Assembly (NCBI GenBank): GCA_030549175.1
Contig: JAUKUA010000007.1
Span: forward strand, 1,922,001-1,986,000
From: Lasiosphaeris hirsuta
Lineage: Eukaryota > Ascomycota > Sordariomycetes > Sordariales > Lasiosphaeriaceae
Direction: 5' to 3'
DNA length: 64,000 nt
The stretch's first letter is position 1. Each line of letters begins with the position of its first letter. Both the position numbers and the translations under genes were made by a program. Below are positions 11,209 through 22,446 of the stretch, one piece after another. A model generated the notes under the pieces. It was not told the origin of the DNA. It did no database searches and worked only from the letters and a program-made list of their open reading frames with translations.

Positions 11209-13667
11209 ATGCTTCTGCCGAGATAGACAATATATGTCACTCTTGAATGGTATGCCCTCCCATCATGTTCGTTGCTCAAAGCCACATGATCTGCGTGTGT
11301 GCGCCTATGAATCCTATATGGTTTGTAAACCCGAGGCTGCGACAACTGCTGATAGAGCCAGGGCCTTTCGTGTGCCCTCCTTGGGCTAGCATCATGCGGC
11401 ATCGCGTCGAAGAGGGGGCGGCACGCGTCAGGAATGGACATCATGGAAGTGGAGCAGTAGGTTTCATTGGCGCCTTGTTCACCGACGTCCGCTCTGGGGT
11501 ACGGATGCAGCACCTGCTGGAGTTGCTGTGGGCGACCAATGCGGTCGACCTGGTTGGTCATTGCCTCTTCTTCTCGCGCTCCCTTTCGATGGACCCGTGC
11601 ACCATCAAACTCAGTATGCTCCAGCCTGAGGGATCCGTTCGTTGCCAGGCTGCTCAGTCGCTGCCAAGTTGGCGTGAGGTTTCAGAGGCGTGGGAATACT
11701 ACGTATGCAGAACCTCGACCTGCATCGATAAGACTGCGAATCCAGCCATTGCCGTGCGGTCCCGCAAACTCCCGTCTTTGCTGTTACCCGGGACCCGTCA
11801 ATGATACCACTTACTTTGCGGCATATTGATCCGACCCGCTGGGTTGCCGAGCGAGGACGATCATGACGTTGTGTGTTTCTGTGCCGTGTCGGGTCCCGTC
11901 GTCGACTCACGAGCCCTGTTGCCACACTCTCAAGTCGCGCGCATACGTGGATTGTGTCGCCAAACGCTGCAAGCACAGCCTCGCATTACGAGGCCAGAGA
12001 CTGTTGGCCGCATCTCGAATCTTTAGACGTGTCAATGTTCCAACCCGAAACCGTTGCTGATCTCACAGAAGGGCTCCAGTCTCCAGCCACCCAGTGAGAA
12101 GCCTCCGGTGAAGGGTTGGCGGTGGAGTGTCTAGAACCCAAAACAGCCCATCCAGTCCCTGCGCGCGCTGCTGCATCGGATGAGCGCGCTGCAGCGGCGT
12201 TGAGATGCAAATAGTCCGTTTGTCTTGCCGAGCCTCCAGGCTTGCGCGCCAGCCAGGGGCTCGTGACGGCTTCCGGGGATGGAATCAGATCCCGGCGGAC
12301 AGCGAACGAGACGGGAGATGGCGGAGGCTCTCAACGATAGCGACTGTGGTCTGGAATGAGAGAGTTTCGCGGCTATCGTTCAATCAATTCTGCATTTCTG
12401 TGCACCCAGTTCCACCCAGCATTTTGATGCCAAGCCGCGGAGGCAGCGCCAAGCGGAACGGTTGACACCTTACACATGGGGGTCGTGTCGTAAGTATGCC
12501 ACGAAATACAAGAATGTGCAATACATAGTATTGGCCTTTGGTCCCGTGGTATTTCCATCATTGGTGCGATGCGACTGGCCGAGTGTGGTGTGTGTGGCAC
12601 CATGCTCCGGCCGCCATGCCAGAAACCCTGACCCCGCATTACGCAGTACGTTACAAGCAGAATTACAGAACATGGAGATACAACATTGGAGGAGTGACAG
12701 GGGGCGGCAGGCATCTGATCGGTTCTGCAGGGTCTACTGCGGCCTTCTCGGTTGCCTTGATTTGGTTGTTTGGAGGGCGTGGATGGCAGCGGCCGACATC
12801 AGCTACAAATCACATTCGCATGGTGGCAAAAGATCGACTTTTCTTCCACGCGGCCGGCACCTTTGGGGTCAGCCAAAAGCCCAAAGGAACTTGCAGCCCA
12901 CCCGGACAGCCCTCGAGCGCTCAGACAAAGGCGCAAAACACGCAGAGTTGCCTTCAGAGCTGCCTTCCACAGGCTGGCAGGGGCTGGGAGAACGGAGGTT
13001 GGCACCTGGTCGAGGAAAAAGTCAACTGATTGTTAGCACCATTCATTGACCATCAAGCAATTGCTCCGTATTTTCCATGGCCTGTTTCCCCACGTGAACT
13101 GGCTCTGCGAGCCCCCCACACTGGTTGCTTCTTATTCATCAGCCTCACCTTTCCTTTCACGCAACACGCCAACGCTTCTTCTTCCCACTTGCGTCCGCCC
13201 CCATCCGGCTCGTCTCGCCATTCGTTCTGTCTACCACCCAAGGGACCGCATCTTTCTATCGCCGTCGCCAACCGATTGGGCTAGCAACAAATACACGTAC
13301 CCCTCCACAACCTCTCTTTCGGGATCCTGTCAAGATGGGAAAAGAAAAGTAGACGTCGGCCCTCGCATAGAGGTGCTCTAGGACTCCCAACGTTCTGGAG
13401 CTCTGCCCTTATTTTACCTCTCATCTCCCCAGCCTCCTGCATCCGAATTGCCCACCTCTGCCGAACATCTCTCCCGCTCTCTCTCCCTTGCTCCCTTGCC
13501 TTCGTTGACCCGCTTGTATCGACTTCCGAGCCAATTCGACGTCACCAGCTTTACTTCACTCACGTCTCTCCTCTCTCCGGCCCCACCGCTCAAGCCAGAT
13601 CAACACTCCACCACACCGACCTATCCCACAAACTTCATCGACAGAGCTCACCAACCTAAATCCCGGA
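11209..13667. other. Long intergenic region, no gene recognised
   Basis: About 2.4 kb with only short antiparallel open frames and no motif. The last 400 bp (about 13280-13667) is C/T-rich, as fungal promoters and 5' UTRs often are, and probably belongs to the phosphatase gene. Confidence 0.4.
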
Positions 13668-14806
13668 ATGCTCCTCATGTTGCCAGCACAACTTGTTCAA
13701 CTGGGGGTTACGATGGGGGTTGGTAGCAAGGCAGTGTCGAAGAGGAGTGCGAGGACATATGTCGAGGACGATACGGAGAAAGTCACTTCCGAGTATCAGT
13801 CAAAGAGAATAAACATGCAGGAAGAAATGGTTCTGGACGGAGCAACCAAACGAAAGAACTCGCTCTCTACGGCGACAAGCCAGAGCACGCAGACAAGCCG
13901 CCAGACAAGCTGTCAGACGAGCGTTGAATCGTCGCCCCGTCTTTTTCCGGAAAAGATGGACCAGCTGGTGGATACCATACCCCTCGAATCCCTTGAAGCC
14001 GGAGGCCGTCATGGCTACACCGACGCCATCCAAGTCTTTGGATCCATTCAAGCGCATTCTGCATTCACCACCCTAGGCCCCTACGAGATTCTACCTGCTG
14101 CTGGTCGGCCGAACAATTTTGGCGTAGTTGTTCCGGGGGTCTACCGTAGCAGCTTCCCCCAAGCCGGCGACTATAGTTTTGTTGAAGCATTGAAGCTCAA
14201 GACTGTGGTGTGAGTGGTTCCCGTTTTGCTTTATTTTGTCACTCGCTAACAACGAGACAGGACCCTAGTCCGGAAGGATTTCCCCCAAGGTTATGAGACC
14301 TTCATCAGCAAGAATGGTATCCGGCACTATGTCTTTGACATGAAGGGCACCAAGAAAGCAGAAATTCCCATCAAGACGATGAAATCCATCCTCAGACTGG
14401 TTCTGGACCGTCAGAACCATCCACTCTTGATACACTGCAACCATGGGAGAGTAAGTTAAATCCCGAGCAAATTAAGGCTTGAACCCAGGATGCTGACTGG
14501 TGGTCTTGATAGCATCGTACTGGCTGCGTGGTTGCCGTCGTTCGAAAGGTCTCGGGCTGGAACCTTGGCAGCATCCTCGAGGAGTACAGGAATTACGCCG
14601 GGCCCAAAATTCGGGACTGTGATGTTAAGTACATCACTGGCTTCGAGCTAGCCGACATCTCCAACCTGTTTAGAGATGCTAGCTGGCAGTTTCGGACACG
14701 CACCTTCTTCCGGGTCACGATCTTCACGCTCTTCGTCCTCTTCATCTGGTTCTTTTCAGGCACCAAGATAGCGGATATGCCCAAACGCAACCTCACCAAT
14801 CCGTAA
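13668..14806 (+). CDS. Siw14/Oca-type tyrosine (inositol pyrophosphate) phosphatase with C-terminal membrane anchor
   Basis: Exons 13668-14209, 14261-14450 and 14513-14806 give 341 residues; introns of 51 and 62 nt carry GTGAGT and GTAAGT donors and clear branch sites. After a Ser/Thr-rich N-terminus of about 130 residues comes the family core: NFGVVVPGVYRSSFP, then TLVRKDFPQGY. The P-loop signature HCNHGRHRTG (CX5R) is interrupted by intron 2. Relatives such as yeast Siw14 are atypical dual-specificity phosphatases, Siw14 acting on inositol pyrophosphates; this assignment is by family. Unusually, the C-terminus ends with a strong hydrophobic segment (FFRVTIFTLFVLFIWFFSG) before a short basic tail, implying a tail-anchored, membrane-bound form. 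A second in-frame ATG shortly downstream (MGVGSKA) is a possible alternative start. Confidence 0.88.
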
Positions 14807-15563
14807 CACGAGAGAGCCCAGACTGGCTATTCTTTGCTTTCCTACTTTCCTTTTTTTAGTATCGCAACATTTCCCTATTCCTCATGTAATGCTTTCTCGT
14901 ACATTTCCTTAGCGGACTTGCATCCTTCGGATATTGTCGGCACATTGCTCCGTTGGCGTACCACAACGTCAGGCTGCGCGAAAACAAGAACTCACCGCAG
15001 CTGGAATGGGAATATTCTCAGATATGGACGGAAGAGAAGAGCCCTTTTCTTCCACGAAGGAATGCCAAAACCTAAGATTGGGTTTGCGCAAGGGGTTGAA
15101 CCTGCAGCATGGGCGGCTGACATTTCACTTCTCACAACACGGCATCAATATGGAATAGAGGGCGGGGGGCTTGAGTGGAGACTATCAAGCGCTGAGTCGT
15201 CTCCTGGAGTTTAGTTTGCCATTTTATTTTCTTTTTGCGGCGGCTACATTTTGTGTTTTTCCGGGGAGCGGATTCGTGGTCCTGCTTCTGTATACCTAAA
15301 ACTGTTTGGTATACACAAGCTCAGCGGTCAATGTTATATTTTTCCCGCGGTGCCTTTTTCCTCTTCGTCATTAACAGAGAAGATAAGCCACTTTACTCTT
15401 TATGTGTTGTATATAGCTTTCTGGGGGTTTTTTTGCCCAAAGTATAGCGTGTTTGCCCTGCTAAATAACGGGACTTGCTATGGATGCTGACTACATGCAC
15501 TGAGAGACCTGGGATAGCCCCGACCCCACGAGCTTCGCTGAGGAAATACACTAAAACTCAGCC

Positions 15564-16131
15564 TCACGCATCATCTTTATAAATCCCCCACTTATTCATC
15601 TCCCTCCTTTCCTCAGCCTCGGCCTTGCGATCGCCCGTGGCATATGTGTAGCCGCCGGCAATGGTGTTGACGGTGCCCAGACCCATGGCGCAGAGGCGGA
15701 CGGCGCCGCCGATGGAGAAGCGCTTGCGCAGCGACGTGGGCCGCCGGCGTGCAGCCAGGAGCACATACATGCCGCTCCAAGCGGCCGTCATGCCTGCGCT
15801 GTCGATCTTGAAGCCAGCTACGCTGAGGTAGCTGCTGAAAGCAAGGAGTGGTGTGAAGAGCATGGGGAGAACCTGGAAAGGGCGGAAGTGGACGGCGGTG
15901 ATGAGCGTGGCGAGACCCATTGGGGGGAGGGAGGAGCCTGGTGAGGAATCAGTGCTCTATTCGATATATATGGATGTGTTTATCATGGTTGAGAGGGATC
16001 GGGGATCATGAGCTCATGTTGTAAAAAGAAAGGCAATGAAGAGCTGCATCATGAGGTGAGGACTCACTTCCCCATCCGCGGAGCCCCGACAGGACCGATT
16101 TAGGTGGTTCAATATCTTCTACACCTGCCAT
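15564..16131 (-). CDS. Small multi-pass membrane protein, possibly Aim19-like (mitochondrial)
   Basis: Two exons, 16131-16068 and 15937-15564, separated by a 130-nt GTGAGT..CAG intron, give 145 residues beginning MAGVEDIEPPKSVLSGL. The body has about four hydrophobic segments (LATLITAVHFRPFQVLPMLF, LLAFSSYLSVAG, GMTAAWSGMYVLLAA, LCAMGLGTVNTIAGGYTYA) and a charged tail, MNKWGIYKDDA. Size and layout resemble the fungal Aim19 family (altered inheritance of mitochondria 19), a small mitochondrial membrane protein of unknown biochemical role. I make that link from overall pattern only. The first exon was found because it supplies an ATG and closes the frame exactly. It is convergent with the phosphatase gene. 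Confidence 0.7.
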
Positions 16132-16968
16132 TCTGAAGGATTGCTCGAGATGAGATCAATTGGTGGCTTGAAATGCCTTGTGGTGCTGCATCAGCATAAA
16201 ACTTTTCCCTTCTTCTTTGACAACAGCCACCCAAAAGTCGCGGCTATAGATTTCGCAGCCCATGTCGAGTGACGTCGTGACATCTGGATCCCTTAGGTAA
16301 GCACTTGGGCTTGGCGGTAGGGGTGTTTCTGTCACCGCCAGCCGGGCGCGCACGGTCCATGACTATCTCGCTAGCGAGGGCCAACCCAGACAGCGACAGC
16401 GACCGAGCTGCAGATTCACTGTTGGGACAATCATCAATCCATCTGCGCGCGCGACAAAGACCGCAGAAGTTTTGTCTTGGACACGCACCCGGGACGGACC
16501 GTACACAAACCCACACACGACTATCTTTCGATAACTGGTGGGACGACTTCAGCAATTTTCCCCGACTCCCAATTTTGCTGTCATTAGCTTCCTCACCTTC
16601 CTAGCGGGCACTCGGTCACGGGCTTTTTTTTTCCCTTCCAAAGAAGCCACGATTTTGGTCCCAGTGCAGGTCATCACCATCGGCTCATCGACAACACCAC
16701 CAAAGGGGGCAGCTCATTACTGTGTTGTCGCTCTCGCTAGCTTTCGCGCCTAGCAAAATTCACCTGGCAGATTTCTTCTCATCGCAACATTGCTTGTCCC
16801 ACAATTGCGATTACGCCATCCTCAAAGACATCGTGCCTCCCTCCAGCCCCTCCACGACACAAGTCTCAGTCGCTCGGCACATCTCCCACCCGGCGCAAAC
16901 CAAACCAAAATCCCGAGCACAACACCCAACCAACCCAACAAACACATATATACCAAGGGTAGATTACG

Positions 16969-18069
16969 ATGCCCGTCGCTTCCGCTTCGGGGACCGATGC
17001 CTCGTCGGCCGGCGCCCGCAACCGGGAGCACAACCAGGGCAACCAGGAGCGCAAGTACACGGTCGAACAGAAGCGGGCGGTACTACGCATCCGCTCATGC
17101 AAATCGACGGCATTCTACGAGATCCTCGAGATCCAGAAGACATGTACCGATGCAGAGGTCAAGAAGGCCTACCGGAAACAGTCGCTGCTCACGCACCCAG
17201 ACAAGAATGGCCACGAGCATGCCGACGAAGCTTTCAAGATGGTTTCGCGCGCGTTTAGCATCCTCGGCGACAAGGAGAAGCGCGACAAGTTTGATCGGTT
17301 TGGTACCGATCCCGACAGCAGGTTTCAGAGCCAACCGCAGCAAAATCCCTTTGCCGGTGGGTTCGCGGGCCGTGGAGCGGGTGGTGATGGCGGGCAGGGA
17401 ATGTGGGGGAGGACATCAGCCCTGAAGAGATGTTCGCGAGGTTCTTTGGGGGAGGTACGTAGTTTCACTCGAGTCGTCCTTTTTAATGTGGTTCGCTCAA
17501 CTAATCATTACCGTGTTATAGGGGGAGGATTCGACGGAGGGCCCCAGTTCGTCTTCAACTTTGGTGGTGGCCCTGGTGTCCGGGTTCATCAGTTTGGCGG
17601 TGCAAGGCCAAGGGCGCGTCCACGGAATCCAGGGCAACCAGAAGAGACAAGTCTGTTCAGCACCATCATGGGCCTCCTGCCGATTTTGTTGCTCTTCATC
17701 TTCCCGCTTCTCTCTTCGATGTTTTCCGGCGGCACATCTCAGTCCTCGACGCCGAGCATGGTCTTCGACCACCCACATCCACCACTGTACACGCTGGAAC
17801 GCACAATGCCGACTTTCGGCAGCAAATACTACCTCAACCCTCAAGAAGTCCAGTCGTTTACGCAATCCAAGCTGCACACCCTCGACAAGAAGGCTGAGGT
17901 GATATTAATCCAGCAGCTAAGACTGAAGTGTGAGGATGAGATCGCGCACAGGGATAAGTTGAGGGAGGCAGCGCAGGGTTGGTTCTACCAGAACCCGGAA
18001 AAGATGGAGGTTGCGAACTCCTTTGATATGCCCGCATGTCGGCGGATGAAGAGTCTTCCGGGAGTATAG
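16969..18069 (+). CDS. HLJ1: ER membrane J-domain co-chaperone, Hlj1/DNAJB12-like
   Basis: The N-terminal J domain is clear: YEILEIQKTCTDAEVKKAYR, the HPD tripeptide in THPDKNG, and FSILGDKEKRDKFDRFG. A Gly-rich linker follows, then FVFNFGGGPG, one membrane segment (IMGLLPILLLFIFPLLSSMF) and a C-terminal DUF1977-like region. This is the Hlj1/DNAJB12 layout: a tail-inserted ER protein whose cytosolic J domain recruits Hsp70 for ER-associated degradation. An intron at 17455-17521 (GTACGT..ATAG) is needed. The conserved EDISPEEMFARFFGGG block lies one frame away from the upstream J domain; the shift falls in the G-rich stretch around 17390-17412. Either one base is missing in this assembly, or a very short intron (about 41 nt) is present, or the gene is damaged. 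About 340 residues are expected. Confidence 0.82.
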   Translation: MPVASASGTDASSAGARNREHNQGNQERKYTVEQKRAVLRIRSCKSTAFYEILEIQKTCTDAEVKKAYRKQSLLTHPDKNGHEHADEAFKMVSRAFSILGDKEKRDKFDRFGTDPDSRFQSQPQQNPFAGGFAGRGAGGDGGQGMWGRTSALKRCSRGSLGEVRSFTRVVLFNVVRSTNHYRVIGGGFDGGPQFVFNFGGGPGVRVHQFGGARPRARPRNPGQPEETSLFSTIMGLLPILLLFIFPLLSSMFSGGTSQSSTPSMVFDHPHPPLYTLERTMPTFGSKYYLNPQEVQSFTQSKLHTLDKKAEVILIQQLRLKCEDEIAHRDKLREAAQGWFYQNPEKMEVANSFDMPACRRMKSLPGV

Positions 18070-19410
18070 CAAGGCTCGGGAGGGCCCGTGAGCTTGTCAC
18101 GGGCCGTAGATCTGCGCTTTTTGGGGATTTGGTTCAGGAGCAGGGAATGGCGTTACCGGGGGGGGGTTGCATACAGTGTATACAGCATTGCCAACTTGCT
18201 TTCTTTACAAAGCAGTAAGGTCTGTTTTCTTTGCAACAAGAACCATGGTGTGTTGTTTATGGTAGTACGGCCAGCATGTCATGATAGATTAATGTCGATA
18301 TCTCCGTCTAAGATATCTGGTGGTGTGTCTGGGTTCAATGTTGCAGTATTCGTATTCATGACATGACGAACCTTGAGGTGAAGAATTCATCAATGTAACT
18401 GGGAGGGCTGCGTTGTGTCTAGTGTGGCTGGTGAAGGGGCAAAGACGAACACCGCGGTCAAATAAGAGACACGCAAGCTGAAGCAAAACAGTTTAAACAC
18501 CTGCATGCATCACCGTTCCTACATATTCTCTCAGGACAGGACGGGAATGACTGGTGATGATTGGTAGGTTGTGCCGGCCTTGGTCCAAACTCTCAGGCTG
18601 CAGGGTCGGGTTCTGCTGCCTGATGCGACGAGAGCGAGGGGGACATTGGAGCTGACGAAGCCCTGTGTCGCCCTGTGGCGGCTGTCTTGGCTGATTGGCC
18701 TTGGTCTCAGGTTCCAGGCCGGCCGACCCCACGCAGCGCCACATCCCCAGTGCTCTCGCCAGGGGTCTGGCCTACACGCACGTAGCTTTGGGCCACACAG
18801 TGCCAGTCCAGCGGAGCTTCGGTGTTCCTTCCTCAGCTGGGGGCAAGCTTCGGTGCTTCACTACCTCTTCCAAGTCGATAGGAAGCCTCTTCTCCATGGT
18901 GCATTGTAACGAGCAGATTCCTGGTGTCCTGATGTGTGGTGATGCGGTAATACTACAGCTTTATCTGTAACTTAGCTTCTTTCTTGTCAGCACCTATCTC
19001 AATTCGTTGACCGTCACGGCCGTTAAAATGCGCCCCTCTCCAAACCACCCAACACCATCCCGAGCTGCCTAGTAACCCTGCTGGAAATCATCGACCAACC
19101 GACAAGCTGATCCTCCTACCGTGAACCTACCGATGACGCAACTGCGTACGACTGCCTGCCACCAGCCACCAGTTCACATCAGCAACAGCAGTTTGCCGCC
19201 GAGTTCTCTCGTTTGATCAGCTGCTACTTTCTTCACTTTCAATTCGAGTCGAGCGAGTACCCACAAACGATACTATACTAGAAATTGCAGCCAGTAATCA
19301 TACCTCGCCGCTTCTCTTGCCGACGACCTCCTAAATCTCGTGTTCTCGTGTGCACTGATTCGGCCTGTTACCACCCCGCACCAAACCGCCATCGCGGCAC
19401 CTCGACGACG
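18070..19410. other. Intergenic region and probable 5' UTR of the MINDY gene
   Basis: No gene recognised. From about 19080 the sequence is C/A- and pyrimidine-rich, without long coherent frames. The open frame of the next gene extends upstream to 19285 but is unlikely to be coding before 19411. Confidence 0.4.
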
Positions 19411-22400
19411 ATGGTCGCCAGAAAGCCACTCCCGGGAAATGCGACACTTGACCCGGCGACACAAGCCAGGATGAAAAATGTCCGGCAGCAGCTCGCGCCT
19501 TCTCCCGTGTCCGATTCGGACTCCGACGATATTTGGGGCGACAGCCCACCGCCAACACAGCACGACGGGGGGCAACAGGGTAGCGGAAACCTCGCTCCCA
19601 ACGACGTTCCCCCCTCTCTGCGCCCCGGCTCATCCACGAATTTTACCGATCTAGAAGACGATAATGTGTGGGCTGACGTGGTGCCTGAAACACCGGCCTC
19701 CGAGAATGGCGGTGTTTCTCGGATTCCCTCAGTTCTGAGACCCGGCCCCGGCGCAGGCCCAGGCCCAGGCACTAGCCCCGCTGTTAGTTCCGGGTCTGGT
19801 GCGGCGAGCGACAACGGGGCGGACTTTGGCCGAGTACCCACAGTCCTAAGGCCTGGCGGCGGAAGAACGGAGACGAATCCATTCAAGAGAAAGGCGCCAG
19901 TGGGTGTGTCGAGGGGAAACAGTCAAGAAAATATAACAGCGCCTACAGGCCCCCCGCCAGCACCCCCGGTACCTGTCAGTTCCTTCTCGCAGCTGAGCGT
20001 GAACGAGTCGAGTAAGAATCCTTGGCAGCCATCCCTCGAGGAAAGACGAGGGAGCCCGGCTGCAGCGCCCTCAGTCCCGAGAATGCCGGAACAAGACAGT
20101 GGAAATGATGTTTGGGACTCGGCAAAGTCATTGCGGCAAGCAACACCCGGTCCGACTTCAAACTCGCCAGCGCTTTTGTCACTGCCCTCAGACGAAGGGT
20201 CTGCCGGATGGGAGTTTGAAGAACACCAGAAAGCACCGGCGTCTGTGCCGCCCATCCCACCCCCGGGCGAGCTGGGGTTGGAAGATTCGCATGCCTGGGA
20301 TGATTTGGGAAATCTAGGCAAAGGAAAGGGGCCGGCCAAAGCTCCATCTGTCCCGAACACCGGATCTGCTGGCCCGAGTGATGATTGGAACCTCATCGAT
20401 TTTGAGGCGCCACCTGGCCCCCCACCGAAACAACAAAGCGCATGGGACAAATTCATCAATGCTGAAGATGCTGGCCCCGACAGTGTGTCTTCACGTCCAG
20501 AACAGCAGGCACAAGACAACCCACCACAACTCCCACCCAGGAGGTCGGTAGAAGTCCCACCCGCACAGCCTCCGCGACCCGTTGATAAGGCGGAGACGTA
20601 CCAGATCAAGAACATCAATTGGTACGATGTGACAGCAGCGAAGAATCCAAGGACATCACCAATCCTCGTCCAGAACGCCAATGGCCCCTGTCCCCTTGTT
20701 GCGCTGGTCAACGCGCTGAGCTTGACTACGCCGGCGGACAAGTCAAACACAGCTTTGGTGGAGACACTCCGATCACGGGAGCAAGTCAGTCTTGGTCTCC
20801 TTCTAGATGCCGTATTCGACGAGCTCATGTCAGAGCGGCGAACAAGTTCCGATGCACCCCTCCCGGATGTCACCGAACTCTATGACTTTCTCAAAGGCCT
20901 TCACACCGGCATGAATGTGAACCCACGCTTTATCCCTTCTCCTGATGTTGTCACTGCTTTTAAGCGCACCTCGCTCACTCACCTCCACCCTACCGAACGT
21001 GGCAATCTCATCCCTGGTACATTTGAGCGCACCAAAGAAATGGATCTCTATGCCACGTTCTCAATCCCTCTCATACACGGCTGGCTACCTGCAAAGGACG
21101 ACGATGCATATGACTCGTTCTCCCGACAGGCGGCATCCTATGAAGATACTCAGAACTTGCTCTTCCGTGAGGAAGAACTAGAGGATAAACTCAGCAGCAT
21201 CCATGAGGAGGGCCTCACCGAGGATGAGCAGCAATTATACCAAGACATCTTGACGATAAAGTCGTTCCTAAGTATATCGGCAACACAGCTCACACCGTCG
21301 GGGCTTGACGTGATCAAGAGATCGATGATGCCAGGCTCGGTTGCTATCCTCTTTCGCAACGACCACTTCTCAACCCTCTACAAGCACCCTCAAACCCACG
21401 AACTCCTCACTCTCGTGACGGATGCCGGCTATGCTGGCCATGCTGAAGTTGTGTGGGAGTCGCTCGTTGACGTCAATGGTGAGCATGCTGAGTTCTTTTC
21501 GGGCGATTTTCGTCTTGTCGGAGGGGCGTCTCACAGCTATCATCAACGTGGCGGATCTGGAAGTCACCCTCCTGTTTCGCCCGGCGCGGGTGCCGTTGAC
21601 GGCTGGACGCCGGTACAGCAGGGCAGAGGGCGTGCTCAGACACCGACAAGGAGACAGGCTAATCCCGATGACCCTCCTCTGTCTCCCTTACATGAGCAAG
21701 AAGACCGCGACTTGGCTCTGGCACTTCAGCTCCAAGAAGAGGAAGATGAGCGTCACCGCAACGAGCAGGAACGACGGCGGCGAGAGAGCATGCTCTCGGA
21801 GCAGTTCATCGAGCAGCAAAACCGCTCTAGCCCAGCTACCGTTCGTGTTCCAGTACCGCGAGGCGGCGGAAATGCTGGAATCGGGGCAGGTCGTGGGGGA
21901 GGCTCACAAACCTCACTCCAAACCCCATCAACGCCCACCCGCCGCAGCTCATCCGGCGTTGCTATCCCAGTTACTACATCATCGGGAACGACGGCTCGCC
22001 CCGGCGGTAACACCCCGGCTGCCAACACCAGCAGCACCGGTAACCCTACGCGGCGGCCTCCTACGCAGCAGACAGTGCGGTCGCTTATCCCACCACGTGC
22101 TGCCCCGAACAGAGGCCCTGACGACGGAGTAGACGATGCCCCACCGAGCTACGAGCAGGCGGCTAAAGCCACGCCATATGTTCCGCCAGCTGGACATCCG
22201 AGCCATCCGGCCAGCGCTCCAGTTGGGGATGGCTCGGCCAGCACGCCAGCACCCGGGTCTGTGCCAATATTGGTCATGCCTGGTGGACCTGGGGGGCAAT
22301 CACAGGGAGCAGCAGGACAGGGACCAGGTGCGGGGCAGCCGTCGCCAGGGGCTATTAGGCAAGGCCGCTTCAGGCAGGGGGTTCCTATTCCTGGAGGTGG

Positions 22401-22446
22401 TGCGAACGGAGCGAGGGAGAGGGATAGGGACTGTGTTGTTATGTGA
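19411..22446 (+). CDS. MINDY-family deubiquitinase with UIM and C-terminal CaaX box
   Basis: A single uninterrupted frame. I start at 19411 (MVARKPLPGN) because the preceding 42 residues look like translated 5' UTR; this gives 1011 residues. The first 400 residues are disordered, Pro/Ser-rich and acidic. The catalytic region begins at KAETYQIKNINWYDV and contains NANGPCPLVALVNAL, where the Cys is the expected nucleophile, and NDHFSTLYKH, supplying the catalytic His, as in MINDY-1/2 (FAM63) cysteine proteases that prefer long K48-linked ubiquitin chains. After it, DRDLALALQLQEEEDERHR fits a ubiquitin-interacting motif. The low-complexity tail ends in CVVM, a good CaaX prenylation signal, suggesting membrane attachment. 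I recall the yeast relatives also ending in CaaX-like sequences. Confidence 0.9.
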   Translation: MVARKPLPGNATLDPATQARMKNVRQQLAPSPVSDSDSDDIWGDSPPPTQHDGGQQGSGNLAPNDVPPSLRPGSSTNFTDLEDDNVWADVVPETPASENGGVSRIPSVLRPGPGAGPGPGTSPAVSSGSGAASDNGADFGRVPTVLRPGGGRTETNPFKRKAPVGVSRGNSQENITAPTGPPPAPPVPVSSFSQLSVNESSKNPWQPSLEERRGSPAAAPSVPRMPEQDSGNDVWDSAKSLRQATPGPTSNSPALLSLPSDEGSAGWEFEEHQKAPASVPPIPPPGELGLEDSHAWDDLGNLGKGKGPAKAPSVPNTGSAGPSDDWNLIDFEAPPGPPPKQQSAWDKFINAEDAGPDSVSSRPEQQAQDNPPQLPPRRSVEVPPAQPPRPVDKAETYQIKNINWYDVTAAKNPRTSPILVQNANGPCPLVALVNALSLTTPADKSNTALVETLRSREQVSLGLLLDAVFDELMSERRTSSDAPLPDVTELYDFLKGLHTGMNVNPRFIPSPDVVTAFKRTSLTHLHPTERGNLIPGTFERTKEMDLYATFSIPLIHGWLPAKDDDAYDSFSRQAASYEDTQNLLFREEELEDKLSSIHEEGLTEDEQQLYQDILTIKSFLSISATQLTPSGLDVIKRSMMPGSVAILFRNDHFSTLYKHPQTHELLTLVTDAGYAGHAEVVWESLVDVNGEHAEFFSGDFRLVGGASHSYHQRGGSGSHPPVSPGAGAVDGWTPVQQGRGRAQTPTRRQANPDDPPLSPLHEQEDRDLALALQLQEEEDERHRNEQERRRRESMLSEQFIEQQNRSSPATVRVPVPRGGGNAGIGAGRGGGSQTSLQTPSTPTRRSSSGVAIPVTTSSGTTARPGGNTPAANTSSTGNPTRRPPTQQTVRSLIPPRAAPNRGPDDGVDDAPPSYEQAAKATPYVPPAGHPSHPASAPVGDGSASTPAPGSVPILVMPGGPGGQSQGAAGQGPGAGQPSPGAIRQGRFRQGVPIPGGGANGARERDRDCVVM

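Noticed and set aside
19923..20873. 316-codon minus-strand ORF
   Set aside because: Antisense to the MINDY gene's proline/serine-rich region; no domain.
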